From positions 1-22,966 of the forward strand of contig DASXYG010000029.1 of assembly GCA_036502625.1 (NCBI GenBank): a stretch of DNA of 22,966 nt, given 5' to 3'. This document shows positions 8,002 to 16,054 of the stretch, one piece after another; the first letter of the stretch is position 1; each line of letters begins with the position of its first letter. A program made the translations under genes and the position numbers. The notes below the pieces were generated by a model, which was not told where the DNA came from, made no database searches, and saw only the letters and a program-made list of their open reading frames with translations. Source of the DNA: DASXYG01 sp036502625 (lineage in GTDB: Bacteria; Actinomycetota; Actinomycetes; Streptosporangiales; Streptosporangiaceae).

Positions 8002-8066
8002 GGCCGCGCTGCGCGCGACTGATTTCCCGCGACCTCAGTGGGGCGGTCTCATGGCTGGGCCGCGGG
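8002..8066 (+). repeat. repeat copy 2 (subtype with AGTGGGGCGGTCTC)
   Basis: A forward copy of the core, starting GGCCGCGCTGCGCGCGACTG and ending in CTGGGCCGCGGGG. It carries the AGTGGGGCGGTCTC variant that is otherwise found in the inverted copies near 8875 and 9090. It lies 215 bp after copy 1. Confidence 0.8.
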
Positions 8067-8154
8067 GCTGGCGCCTGTGGTGGGCCGGGGGCGGGGTTGC
8101 ATGGGATTCCGGACTCCCCGGGGGATGGGGGCGTGGTGCTGTCGCCTGGAGAAA

Positions 8155-8220
8155 GGCCGCGCTGCGCGCGACAGACCCCCCGCGACCTCAGTGCGGCATA
8201 TCCATGGCCGGGCCGCGAGG
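8155..8220 (+). repeat. repeat copy 3, forward
   Basis: A core copy with GACAGACCCCCCGCGACC replacing the GACTGATTTCCCGCGACC of copies 1 and 2, then CATATCCATGGCCGGGCCGC. It sits 153 bp after copy 2. The sequence between them includes a GGATTCCGGACTCCCC block that recurs between copies 3 and 4. Confidence 0.8.
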
Positions 8221-8306
8221 CTACCGCTCCGCAGCGAGGCGGGTACGGGGTGCATCGGACTCCGGACTCCCCGGGTGACAGGGGCGGGGCGCTGCCGCCC
8301 GGGAAA

Positions 8307-8370
8307 GGCCGCGCTACGCGCGACAGACCCCCCGCGACCTCAGCGCGGCACATCCATGGTCGGGCCGCGA
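8307..8370 (+). repeat. repeat copy 4, forward
   Basis: A core copy of the same subtype as copy 3 (GACAGACCCCCCGCGACC), 152 bp downstream of it. It shares the flanking GCTGCCGCCCGGGAAA lead-in with copy 2. Copies 2 to 4 therefore behave as a tandem array with a period of about 152 bp. Confidence 0.8.
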
Positions 8371-8500
8371 GGCTGCCGCTCTGTGGTGGGCCTGGTGTGG
8401 GGGTTTCCATGGGATCCGGGCTTCCCCGGGCGGGCTGGGGCGGGGGGCTTGGGGCTCCGCCACGGGAAACGCGGGAGCGGGGTCGCGGGGGACCGGAGAG

Positions 8501-8520
8501 CAGTCGCGCGAAGCGCGGCC
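8501..8520 (-). repeat. repeat copy 5, inverted and truncated
   Basis: Only the 20-base core CAGTCGCGCGAAGCGCGGCC is kept (one base differs from the other inverted copies). It is the first copy in reverse orientation, marking the turning point of the mirrored island. Confidence 0.65.
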
Positions 8521-8739
8521 TTCGGGGCGGGAAAGCGCGGTCACGTACAGAGGGGTTCTCGTGAGGCCGGGGCTGGGGGCACGGGTCCGGGCCTGGGGCG
8601 GCGGCCCGGGCAGAGGGCGCGGTTCCGGGCACGGGCGGGGTTGGGCCGGAGCCCGCGCTGGGCGCGCGGGTTCGGGCTGGGGGTGGAGGTCCCGGGCAGG
8701 GCGGAGGTTCGGGCAGGGGAGCGCGGGGGTTCGGGCGCC

Positions 8740-8935
8740 CCTCGCGACCCAGCAAAGGAAACACCGCACTGAGAACGCCGGGAACACAGCGCAGCCATGA
8801 GGGCGCAGCCCCCGCGGCCCAACCCCGAGACCGCCCCACTGAAGTCGCGGAAAATCAGTCGCGCGCAGCGCGGCCTTTTCCGGGCGGCAGCCCGGTGCCC
8901 CGGAGCACGCGCGGAACACAGATCGCGGCCGGGCG
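8740..8935 (-). repeat. repeat copy 6, inverted arm of the long inverted repeat
   Basis: The reverse complement of the first 136 bases matches copy 1 along its length (blocks CAGCAAAGGAAAC, GCCGGGAACAC, AGGGCGCAGCCCCCGCGG and CAGTCGCGCGCAGCGCGGCC). From 8800 to 8935 it also matches copy 7 at 9014-9145 in direct orientation, including the outer GCGGAACACAGATCGC block. A partial core (GCCGCGCTGAGGTCGCGG) follows at about 8944-8962. Confidence 0.85.
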
Positions 8936-9013
8936 AGGAAGGTGCCGCGCTGAGGTCGCGGGGGGCGCGGGGTTCAGGCGAGGGGCAGGGCGGGCGGGCA
9001 CAGGTTCGGGCTG

Positions 9014-9145
9014 AGGGCGCAGCCCCCGCGGCCCAACCCCGAGACCGCCCCACTGAGGTCGCGGGAAAATCAGTCGCGCGCAGCGCGGCCTTTCCCCGGC
9101 GGAAGCCCGGTGCCCCCGAGCCCACGCGGAACACAGATCGCCGCA
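9014..9145 (-). repeat. repeat copy 7, inverted
   Basis: Nearly identical over about 130 bp to 8800-8935, differing by a few substitutions and single-base indels. The core CAGTCGCGCGCAGCGCGGCC is at 9071-9090, 215 bp from the core of copy 6. That equals the spacing between forward copies 1 and 2. Confidence 0.85.
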
Positions 9146-9220
9146 GGGCGGAGGTTCGGGCAAGGCGCGGGCTCGGGCAGGGCGGAGGTTCGGGCTGAGG
9201 GCGGGGGTTGAGGCAGGGCG

Positions 9221-9284
9221 GGTTGGGGCGAGGACGGGTTGGGGCGAGGGCAGGTTGGGGCGAGGGCAGGTTGGGGCGAGGGCA
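9221..9284. repeat. G-rich 16-bp tandem repeat, four units
   Basis: Units of GGTTGGGGCGAGGGCA at 9237-9252, 9253-9268 and 9269-9284 are identical. A first, slightly diverged unit begins at 9221. Runs of three and four guanines recur every few bases on the plus strand, so G-quadruplex formation is possible there. The array ends 9 bp from the stop codon of the debranching-type enzyme gene, whose mRNA would read it as C-rich. Confidence 0.85.
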
Positions 9285-9293
9285 GGCGTGGCG

Positions 9294-11414
9294 CTAGGTG
9301 GTTCGGTGGAGGTCGGGGAGGTCGGCTGCTGGGGTTACCGTGCCATCGGGGGCTACTCGGAGGTCGACCTGGTGGTCGCTTACCTGGAAACCCGTTACGC
9401 GGCTGAGGCCGGAGCCCTCCGTGGCGGCCGGGTCGATGCGGTACGTGCCCGCCGGGACGTCCGGATAGAGGCCGACCATGGCATGAAGCAGCGCGATCGA
9501 GGACGCGGCGGCCCAGGCCTGGGGGCGGCAGGCGGCGGGGTACGGGATGGGCGACTGCCACTGGCCGCGCTCCTCGCCGCCCCACAGCTCGGGCAGCCGG
9601 AACCCGAAGCGGTCCCCGGCGGCCAGCAGCCCCTCGATCAACCGCGCGGCGGCTTGGTGGTGCCCGTCGGCGGCCAGCCCGCGGATGGCGATCGCGGTGT
9701 CGTGCGCCCAGATGCTGCCGGTGTGGTAGCCGAGCGGGTTGAACCCGGCGGACGCGTGGCCGAGCGTACGCAGCCCCCACGCCACCGTGAGGTCGGGCTC
9801 GGCCAGCCGGCGCGCCACGGCGGCGCTCTCCCCGGCGTCGAGCAGCCCCGTCCCGAGCAGGTGCCCCATGTTGGACGCCGCCCCGGTCACCGCACGCCCG
9901 CCGCCGTCCACCGCGATCGCCGGATACCTTCCGACCTTGTCCTCCACCCAGAACCGCGCACGGAACCGTGCACGCAGCCCGGCCGCCCACCCCCGCCACT
10001 CGGCGGCCTCCCCCGCCCGCCCCGCGACCTGTTCCAGCAGGTCGGCCCCGCCCATGGCCGCCTGGTACGCGTACGCCTGCGCCTCGGCGAGCGCGATCGG
10101 CGGCGCCGCCACCCGCCCGTCCTCGTCCTGCACCGAGTCGGCGGAGTCCTTCCAGCCCTGGTTGGCCAGGCCGCTCCCGGACGCCGGGCAGTAGCTGAGG
10201 AAGCCGTCCGCCGGTACGGTCGCCCGCAGCCAGCCGAGCGCACGCTCCGCCGCCGGGAGCAGTTCGCGCACCTCGGCGACCGGCATCCCCCACCGCCACG
10301 CCTCGGTGAGCAGCACCACGAACAGCGGTGTGGCGTCGACGGACCCGTAGTAGCGGGCCGGCAGCTCAAGCCCGGCGGCATGCACGGTCGGGGTGCGCCG
10401 CAGCTCGTGGATGATCTTGCCGGGCGCCTCCTCGGTAGCCGGGTCGGTGGCCACCCCCTGGCAGTCGGCCAGGGTGCGCAGCGTGCCCCGCGCCAGCCGG
10501 GTGCCGAGCGGCAGCATCATCCGCGCCGCCCACAGGCTGTCCCGCCCGAACAGTGTGAGGTACCAGGGGCTCCCGGCGGCGAGGAACGCGTCCTCGGTGG
10601 ACTCCGGCGTGGCCAGCAGCAGCGACTCCATGTCGGTGAGGCCGCGCCGCAGCAGCCCGGTGAGCCGGGCGTCGGTCGTACGGACGTGCGGCCTGACCCA
10701 CGGGCACTTGCAGCTCGGCCGGGCCACCGGCGGCGCGCCCACCGGGTGCTCGACGTCCAGCCGCACGCCCACCTCGTGGGTCTCCCCCGCGGTCAGCGGC
10801 AGCGTCCACACCAGCGTCGCGGACGTGCCGTCGCCGTCGCGCTCGATGCCGAACCGCGTGCCGTCGCCGGCCTCGGTCGCCGTGCGCACGGCCACGCCGA
10901 GCCCGTCGGCGGCCCGCCACCGCACCCCGTCGTCGCACGCCTCGACCACCACGCCCGCGCCGTCGCCCGCCCGCCCGCTGCGCACCTCGGAGATGTCGGC
11001 GAGGTCGGCGGACACCCGCAACCGCAGCTCCACCGGCTCGGGCCGGGTCACCCGGCTGCGGACGATGATCCGCTCGGTTGCCACCGTCGGCCCCGCCCCG
11101 GCCCCGTCGGTCAGCCGCCGCAACCGCTCCACGGTCGTCGCCACGCCCACCGCGGGGTCACCGGGCCGCCGGTACGCGGCCACGAACGCGGCCGCGGCGT
11201 CCTCCCCGTCGGCGAGCTCGCTGTGGATCGGCTCGGGCTCCCTGCCGTCGATCGTGAGCCTCAGCAGGCTGAGCACCCGCCGGTCGGCGGAGTAGACGCC
11301 CCGCACGCCGTCGCCGCGCAACTGCCCGTCGCGCGGCGACACCATGAACGCGGGCGCGCTGACGCTGACGATGTCGTCGCCGACGTACGGCTCGAGGCGA
11401 GGCGGCTCGGACAC
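9294..11414 (-). CDS. glycogen debranching-type enzyme (amylo-alpha-1,6-glucosidase family)
   Basis: A 706-residue cytoplasmic protein without signal peptide. The N-terminal domain (about residues 1-230) is the beta-rich module of bacterial glycogen debranching enzymes (GDE_N_bis type: SAPAFMVSPRDGQL, GVYSADRRVLS). It is followed by an (alpha/alpha)6 glycosidase-like domain. Conserved blocks are WYLTLFGRDSLWAARM (about 284-299), GKIIHELRR (332-340), YYGSVDATPLF (355-365), NQGWKDSADS (418-427) and HTGSIWAHDTAIA. The Asp residues of the GRDS, KDSxDS and HD motifs are likely active-site residues. The GTG start has GGGAG five bases upstream. It probably hydrolyses branches or side chains of alpha-glucan, fitting the neighbouring GlgE and GlgP genes. 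Substrate specificity is not provable here; other glycoside targets are possible. It is convergent with the STAND gene across the repeat island. Confidence 0.88.
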   Translation of the reverse strand: MSEPPRLEPYVGDDIVSVSAPAFMVSPRDGQLRGDGVRGVYSADRRVLSLLRLTIDGREPEPIHSELADGEDAAAAFVAAYRRPGDPAVGVATTVERLRRLTDGAGAGPTVATERIIVRSRVTRPEPVELRLRVSADLADISEVRSGRAGDGAGVVVEACDDGVRWRAADGLGVAVRTATEAGDGTRFGIERDGDGTSATLVWTLPLTAGETHEVGVRLDVEHPVGAPPVARPSCKCPWVRPHVRTTDARLTGLLRRGLTDMESLLLATPESTEDAFLAAGSPWYLTLFGRDSLWAARMMLPLGTRLARGTLRTLADCQGVATDPATEEAPGKIIHELRRTPTVHAAGLELPARYYGSVDATPLFVVLLTEAWRWGMPVAEVRELLPAAERALGWLRATVPADGFLSYCPASGSGLANQGWKDSADSVQDEDGRVAAPPIALAEAQAYAYQAAMGGADLLEQVAGRAGEAAEWRGWAAGLRARFRARFWVEDKVGRYPAIAVDGGGRAVTGAASNMGHLLGTGLLDAGESAAVARRLAEPDLTVAWGLRTLGHASAGFNPLGYHTGSIWAHDTAIAIRGLAADGHHQAAARLIEGLLAAGDRFGFRLPELWGGEERGQWQSPIPYPAACRPQAWAAASSIALLHAMVGLYPDVPAGTYRIDPAATEGSGLSRVTGFQVSDHQVDLRVAPDGTVTPAADLPDLHRTT

Positions 11415-11779
11415 CGCTGCTCCCTTCCCACAAGTTCACCCGCGGTCGCGTGGCGACCACGGTCACGGCAGCCCGAAGCTACCCGGAGTGACGCCGAGTT
11501 TGCCGGAACCCACCGCCCGCCGCAGGGAAATCGCCGGGGCGCGCGGACGCGTCTCCGCGCATGCCGAAAATGCGATAACAGTGCGTCCTCATCCGCGCGC
11601 GTCCCGTCCACATCCGGTCTGGCCGAGGCCATTCCGCCCGTACGGGAAGAACGGCCCTCCGCACGGTGAGACGCGCGAATTGGGCGCCGCGTTTCCACCC
11701 CGGGCGCCGATCCCGGGAACCGTCTTGTCCCTTGTCCGCCTTCCGGCGCTCGGCGACAATTCCGAAACTGGGAGGCTGC
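11415..11779. other. divergent intergenic region upstream of debranching and GT4 genes
   Basis: A stretch of 365 bp with lower GC than its surroundings in places (for example around 11570-11580 and 11750-11770). It must hold the promoters of both the minus-strand debranching gene and the plus-strand glycosyltransferase. One candidate promoter for the latter is listed separately. I see no convincing gene; the frames that cross it are extensions of or shadows to the flanking genes. Confidence 0.5.
11732..11760 (+). promoter_or_regulatory. candidate sigma70-type promoter for the GT4 gene
   Basis: TTGTCC at 11732-11737 and GACAAT at 11755-11760 are separated by 17 bases, each matching four of six consensus positions. 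Transcription would start around 11767, giving a leader of about a dozen bases before the ATG at 11780. A GGAGG lies at 11771-11775. Weak matches like these are common, so this is a suggestion only. Confidence 0.35.
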
Positions 11780-12964
11780 ATGCATATCCTCATGATCGGT
11801 CACGGTTTTCCCCCGACCCAAGGAGGAGTCGAAACCCACATAGCCGACCTCTCGCACGAACTCCACAACCGCGGTGACCAGGTCACCTGCCTGGTCGGCG
11901 CGGCCGAGGGGGCCGACGACTCCGACGAGGTCCACGACGGCATCGCGGTCCGCCGCCGCGCGGCCCTCCGCCCGGAAACGCTGCGCCGCGCGCACACCGG
12001 CGACCCGGCGTCCGGCGACGACCTCGTCCGGATGATCGCCAAGGACATCGCCGAAATCGTGGACGACACCGATCTCATCCATTGCCATAATCTGCACCAT
12101 TTCGGCGATCACGCGGCACGCGCCGTATTCAAATCCGCCGGCGGCCGCCCCGCGCTGAACACCGTGCACGACCACGCGGGCAACCACGTCCTGCACGACG
12201 TGCTCGACGACCTGCCGTGGACGCGGCTCGTCTACGTCAGCCGGTTCATCAGGGAACGGCTCCCGAGCCCCCTCCCGGCCACCGTCCTGCACCTCGGCAT
12301 CGACCTGCGCCGGTTCCGCCCGGACGGCCCCGCGTACGCGCCGTTCGGCGGCCTGGAGCGCCCCGTGGTGTTCCATCCGGCGCGGCTGCTCGCCTGGAAG
12401 GGCGTGGAGACCGGGCTCGACGCGTTCGTCCGGGTCCGCGCCGCGCTCGGCGGCGGCACGCTGGTGCTCACGGCCGGCGCCGACATCGCGGAGGAGCAGG
12501 CGCCGACGCTCCGGTTGCGCGACCGCCTCACCGCGCAGGCGCACACCGCCGGGGTCGCCGGCCACGTGCGGTTCGAGGACGTGCCGTACGACGGGATGCC
12601 CGCCGCGCTGCGCGCCAGCGACCTGGTCTGGTACCCCACGACGGGCGAGGAGCCGTACGGCCTCGTCCCGCTGGAGGCGATGGCCTGCGAGGTGCCGGTC
12701 GTCACCTCCGACTCTGGCGGCATGGCCGAGACCATGCGCCACGGCCGCACCGGCCTGGTCGTGCCGCGGTCCGACCCCGCCGCGCTCGCCGGCGCGGCCG
12801 TGTCCGTGCTCGGCGACCGCGCGCTGCGCGAGCGCCTGGTCGCCGGCGCGCGTGCGCATGTGCGCGGCTTCGACCTCCGGGCGTACGCCACGCGGCTGCG
12901 CGACCTCTACACCGCGTGCGTGTCCATCGCGCGGGCGGACGACGAGCCCGCCTGGGAGCCGTGA
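11780..12964 (+). CDS. GT4-type glycosyltransferase
   Basis: 394 residues with the two Rossmann-like halves of a GT-B enzyme. The N-terminus MHILMIGHGFPPTQGGVETH is the typical acceptor-side glycine loop. The C-terminal donor site contains EEPYGLVPLEAMACEVPVV, with the E(x7)E pair at about E291 and E299, followed by SDSGGMAETMRHGRTGLVV. A VFHPARLLAWKGVE segment opens the donor domain. Retaining sugar transfer from a nucleotide-sugar is the family activity. The longer in-frame start at 11666 is rejected because the ATG at 11780 is preceded by GGAGG four bases away and starts the conserved fold. The gene is convergent with maltokinase, 9 bp apart. A role in alpha-glucan synthesis is possible from location, but it does not look clearly like GlgA or GlgM. 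Confidence 0.88.
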   Translation: MHILMIGHGFPPTQGGVETHIADLSHELHNRGDQVTCLVGAAEGADDSDEVHDGIAVRRRAALRPETLRRAHTGDPASGDDLVRMIAKDIAEIVDDTDLIHCHNLHHFGDHAARAVFKSAGGRPALNTVHDHAGNHVLHDVLDDLPWTRLVYVSRFIRERLPSPLPATVLHLGIDLRRFRPDGPAYAPFGGLERPVVFHPARLLAWKGVETGLDAFVRVRAALGGGTLVLTAGADIAEEQAPTLRLRDRLTAQAHTAGVAGHVRFEDVPYDGMPAALRASDLVWYPTTGEEPYGLVPLEAMACEVPVVTSDSGGMAETMRHGRTGLVVPRSDPAALAGAAVSVLGDRALRERLVAGARAHVRGFDLRAYATRLRDLYTACVSIARADDEPAWEP

Positions 12965-12972
12965 CCGGCTCC
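12955..12972. terminator. short hairpin between convergent genes
   Basis: GGAGCCG at 12955-12961 pairs perfectly with CGGCTCC at 12966-12972 around a four-base loop that contains the TGA stop of the glycosyltransferase gene. It lies in the 9-bp gap region between convergent stops and could act on both strands. There is no U-tract, and seven pairs are modest at this GC. Confidence 0.35.
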
Positions 12973-12973
12973 G

Positions 12974-14317
12974 CTAGTCGAGGCGGGCCAGGGAGTTCAG
13001 CGGGATCCGCAGCCACGTGGGCCGGTTGCGGGCCTCGTACATCACCTCGTACACCGCCTTGTCGAACTCCAGGGCGCGCAGCACGACGGCGTGGTCGTAC
13101 GGGTTGAGGCCGCCGCCGTACGCGTAACCGGCGCAGAAGGCGTCGCGGTTGCGCTTGGCCCAGTCGCGGGCGCGCGGCTCCAGGCCGGCCTCGTCCGGAC
13201 TGCCGACCAACTGGTAGCGGGCCGCGTACTCGAAGGACCGCAGCATCCCGGCGATGTCGCGCAGCGGCGTCGTCGGGGTGCGCCGCTCGGCCAGCGGCCG
13301 GGCCGGCTCGCCCTCGAAGTCGAGCACCACCCAGCGCTGGTCGGTGCGCACGACCTGGCCGAGGTGGTAGTCGCCGTGCACGCGCTGCACGGTCAGCGGC
13401 GTGTCCGCGTGCGCGAGCGCGTCGTACGCCTCCTCGATCATCGGCGCGCTCAGCCCCAGCTCGGGCACCTCGGCCACGGCGGTCTTCAACCGCTCCCGCA
13501 TGCCGTCGGCGAGCGCGCGCACCTCGTCGACCGGCAGCTCGGACGTGCCGAGCGCGTTCGCCAGGTCGCGGTGGATCTCCGCGGTGGCCCGCCCGAGCCG
13601 CCCCGCCTCGCCGGCGAAGTCGCCCCCGGCGTCGGCGGCGCGCACCTGCTCGTCCGCGTAGAGGTCGCGCACGCTCGTGGCGGCGAGCGTCCAGCCGTCG
13701 GTGGCGGTGCGCAGGTAGCGGGACAGCACGGCCAGGGTGGTCGGCTCCCCCGCGACCGTGCCCTGCAGCCAGCCGTACGGCGTGGCGATGTGCCCCGAGC
13801 CCTCGCGGGCCAGCGCCACGTTCAGCTCGAGGTCCGGGTTGGGGCCGGGCGCGAGCCGCCGGAACAGCTTGCAGACGTACGCCTCGCCGTACACCAGCGA
13901 CGTGTTGGACTGCTCCGCGCCGATCACCATGCTGTGCAGCCCGGACGTGATCACCGCTCCGGGCACGTGGTGGAACGCCAGGTCGCCGATCACCGCGTCG
14001 CCGGCCATGCCGTCGAGGATCGCGCCCGTCACCTCGGGGTCGTGCGCCCCGTCGTACGCGCAGCCCTGCCCGCCGGCGCCCCAGCCGATCTCCGCGTGCT
14101 TGAGACGGTCCGGCAGCCCGGAACGCACGCCCAGGAGCACCTGGTACCGCTCGGCCGACCCGCCCTGCCGCACCGCGATGATCAGATGCCGCAGGGCGGG
14201 CTCCCCGGACCGCAGCTCGATGTCCGACTCGACCGTGACGTCGTCGATCGCCCGGCCCTTGCCCGCGAACCAGCGTTGATCCGGGAGCCAATCCGCCAGA
14301 AGCTCCTGGAGCGTCAA
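12974..14317 (-). CDS. mak: maltokinase
   Basis: 447 residues, close to characterised mycobacterial Mak (about 455). It phosphorylates maltose with ATP to maltose-1-phosphate, the substrate of GlgE. The N-terminal cap has the typical WLPDQRWFAGKGR opening. The kinase core shows a YVCKLFRR strand with a likely ATP-contact lysine at 150. It also has the catalytic loop HGDYHLGQ at 314-321 (Asp316 as base) and the metal-binding DFEGEPARPLAERR at about 333-346. The start is a TTG one base after the TreS stop, with AGGAG seven bases upstream; the nearby ATG is not usable because it is followed by a stop after one codon. Stop-start adjacency indicates translational coupling with treS. It is the last gene of the operon here: no glgB follows, unlike many actinomycetes. 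Pep2 is an alternative name. Confidence 0.95.
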   Translation of the reverse strand: MTLQELLADWLPDQRWFAGKGRAIDDVTVESDIELRSGEPALRHLIIAVRQGGSAERYQVLLGVRSGLPDRLKHAEIGWGAGGQGCAYDGAHDPEVTGAILDGMAGDAVIGDLAFHHVPGAVITSGLHSMVIGAEQSNTSLVYGEAYVCKLFRRLAPGPNPDLELNVALAREGSGHIATPYGWLQGTVAGEPTTLAVLSRYLRTATDGWTLAATSVRDLYADEQVRAADAGGDFAGEAGRLGRATAEIHRDLANALGTSELPVDEVRALADGMRERLKTAVAEVPELGLSAPMIEEAYDALAHADTPLTVQRVHGDYHLGQVVRTDQRWVVLDFEGEPARPLAERRTPTTPLRDIAGMLRSFEYAARYQLVGSPDEAGLEPRARDWAKRNRDAFCAGYAYGGGLNPYDHAVVLRALEFDKAVYEVMYEARNRPTWLRIPLNSLARLD

Positions 14318-14318
14318 A

Positions 14319-16028
<1,710 letters not shown>

Positions 16029-16054
16029 CTCCGCTGTACGTTTCGCCTCACGCG

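Larger units (their letters stand above)
7461..9293. other. 1.8-kb gene-poor, repeat-filled convergent intergenic region
   Basis: Between the ends of two convergent genes. Open frames exist in several phases on both strands, but only because stop codons are rare at this GC. Their translations are Pro/Gly/Arg/Ala-rich and repeat the same peptide in different frames. None has a ribosome site plus a recognisable domain. What it does hold is listed separately: TTCCGGAA-core tandem repeats, a large family of about 65-140-bp repeats in both orientations, and a G-rich 16-bp tandem repeat. Confidence 0.7.

Noticed and set aside
7787..9090. CRISPR array
   Set aside because: Units are about 65-140 bp with 152-215 bp periods, occur in both orientations and diverge from each other; no spacers of uniform length and no cas genes.
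7820..9134. Overlapping long open frames on both strands with shared peptides such as KAALRATDFP
   Set aside because: They arise because repeat copies lack stops in several frames at very high GC. The same peptide appears in different frames and strands, there is no domain, and ribosome sites are not consistent.
9255..11669. Long plus-strand frame (804 codons) opposite the debranching gene
   Set aside because: Antisense shadow. The minus strand carries the conserved glycosidase blocks, a ribosome site and normal codon use.
11666..11779. N-terminal extension of the GT4 gene
   Set aside because: The ATG at 11780 has GGAGG and begins the conserved fold; the extension is Arg/Pro-rich with no similarity to the family.
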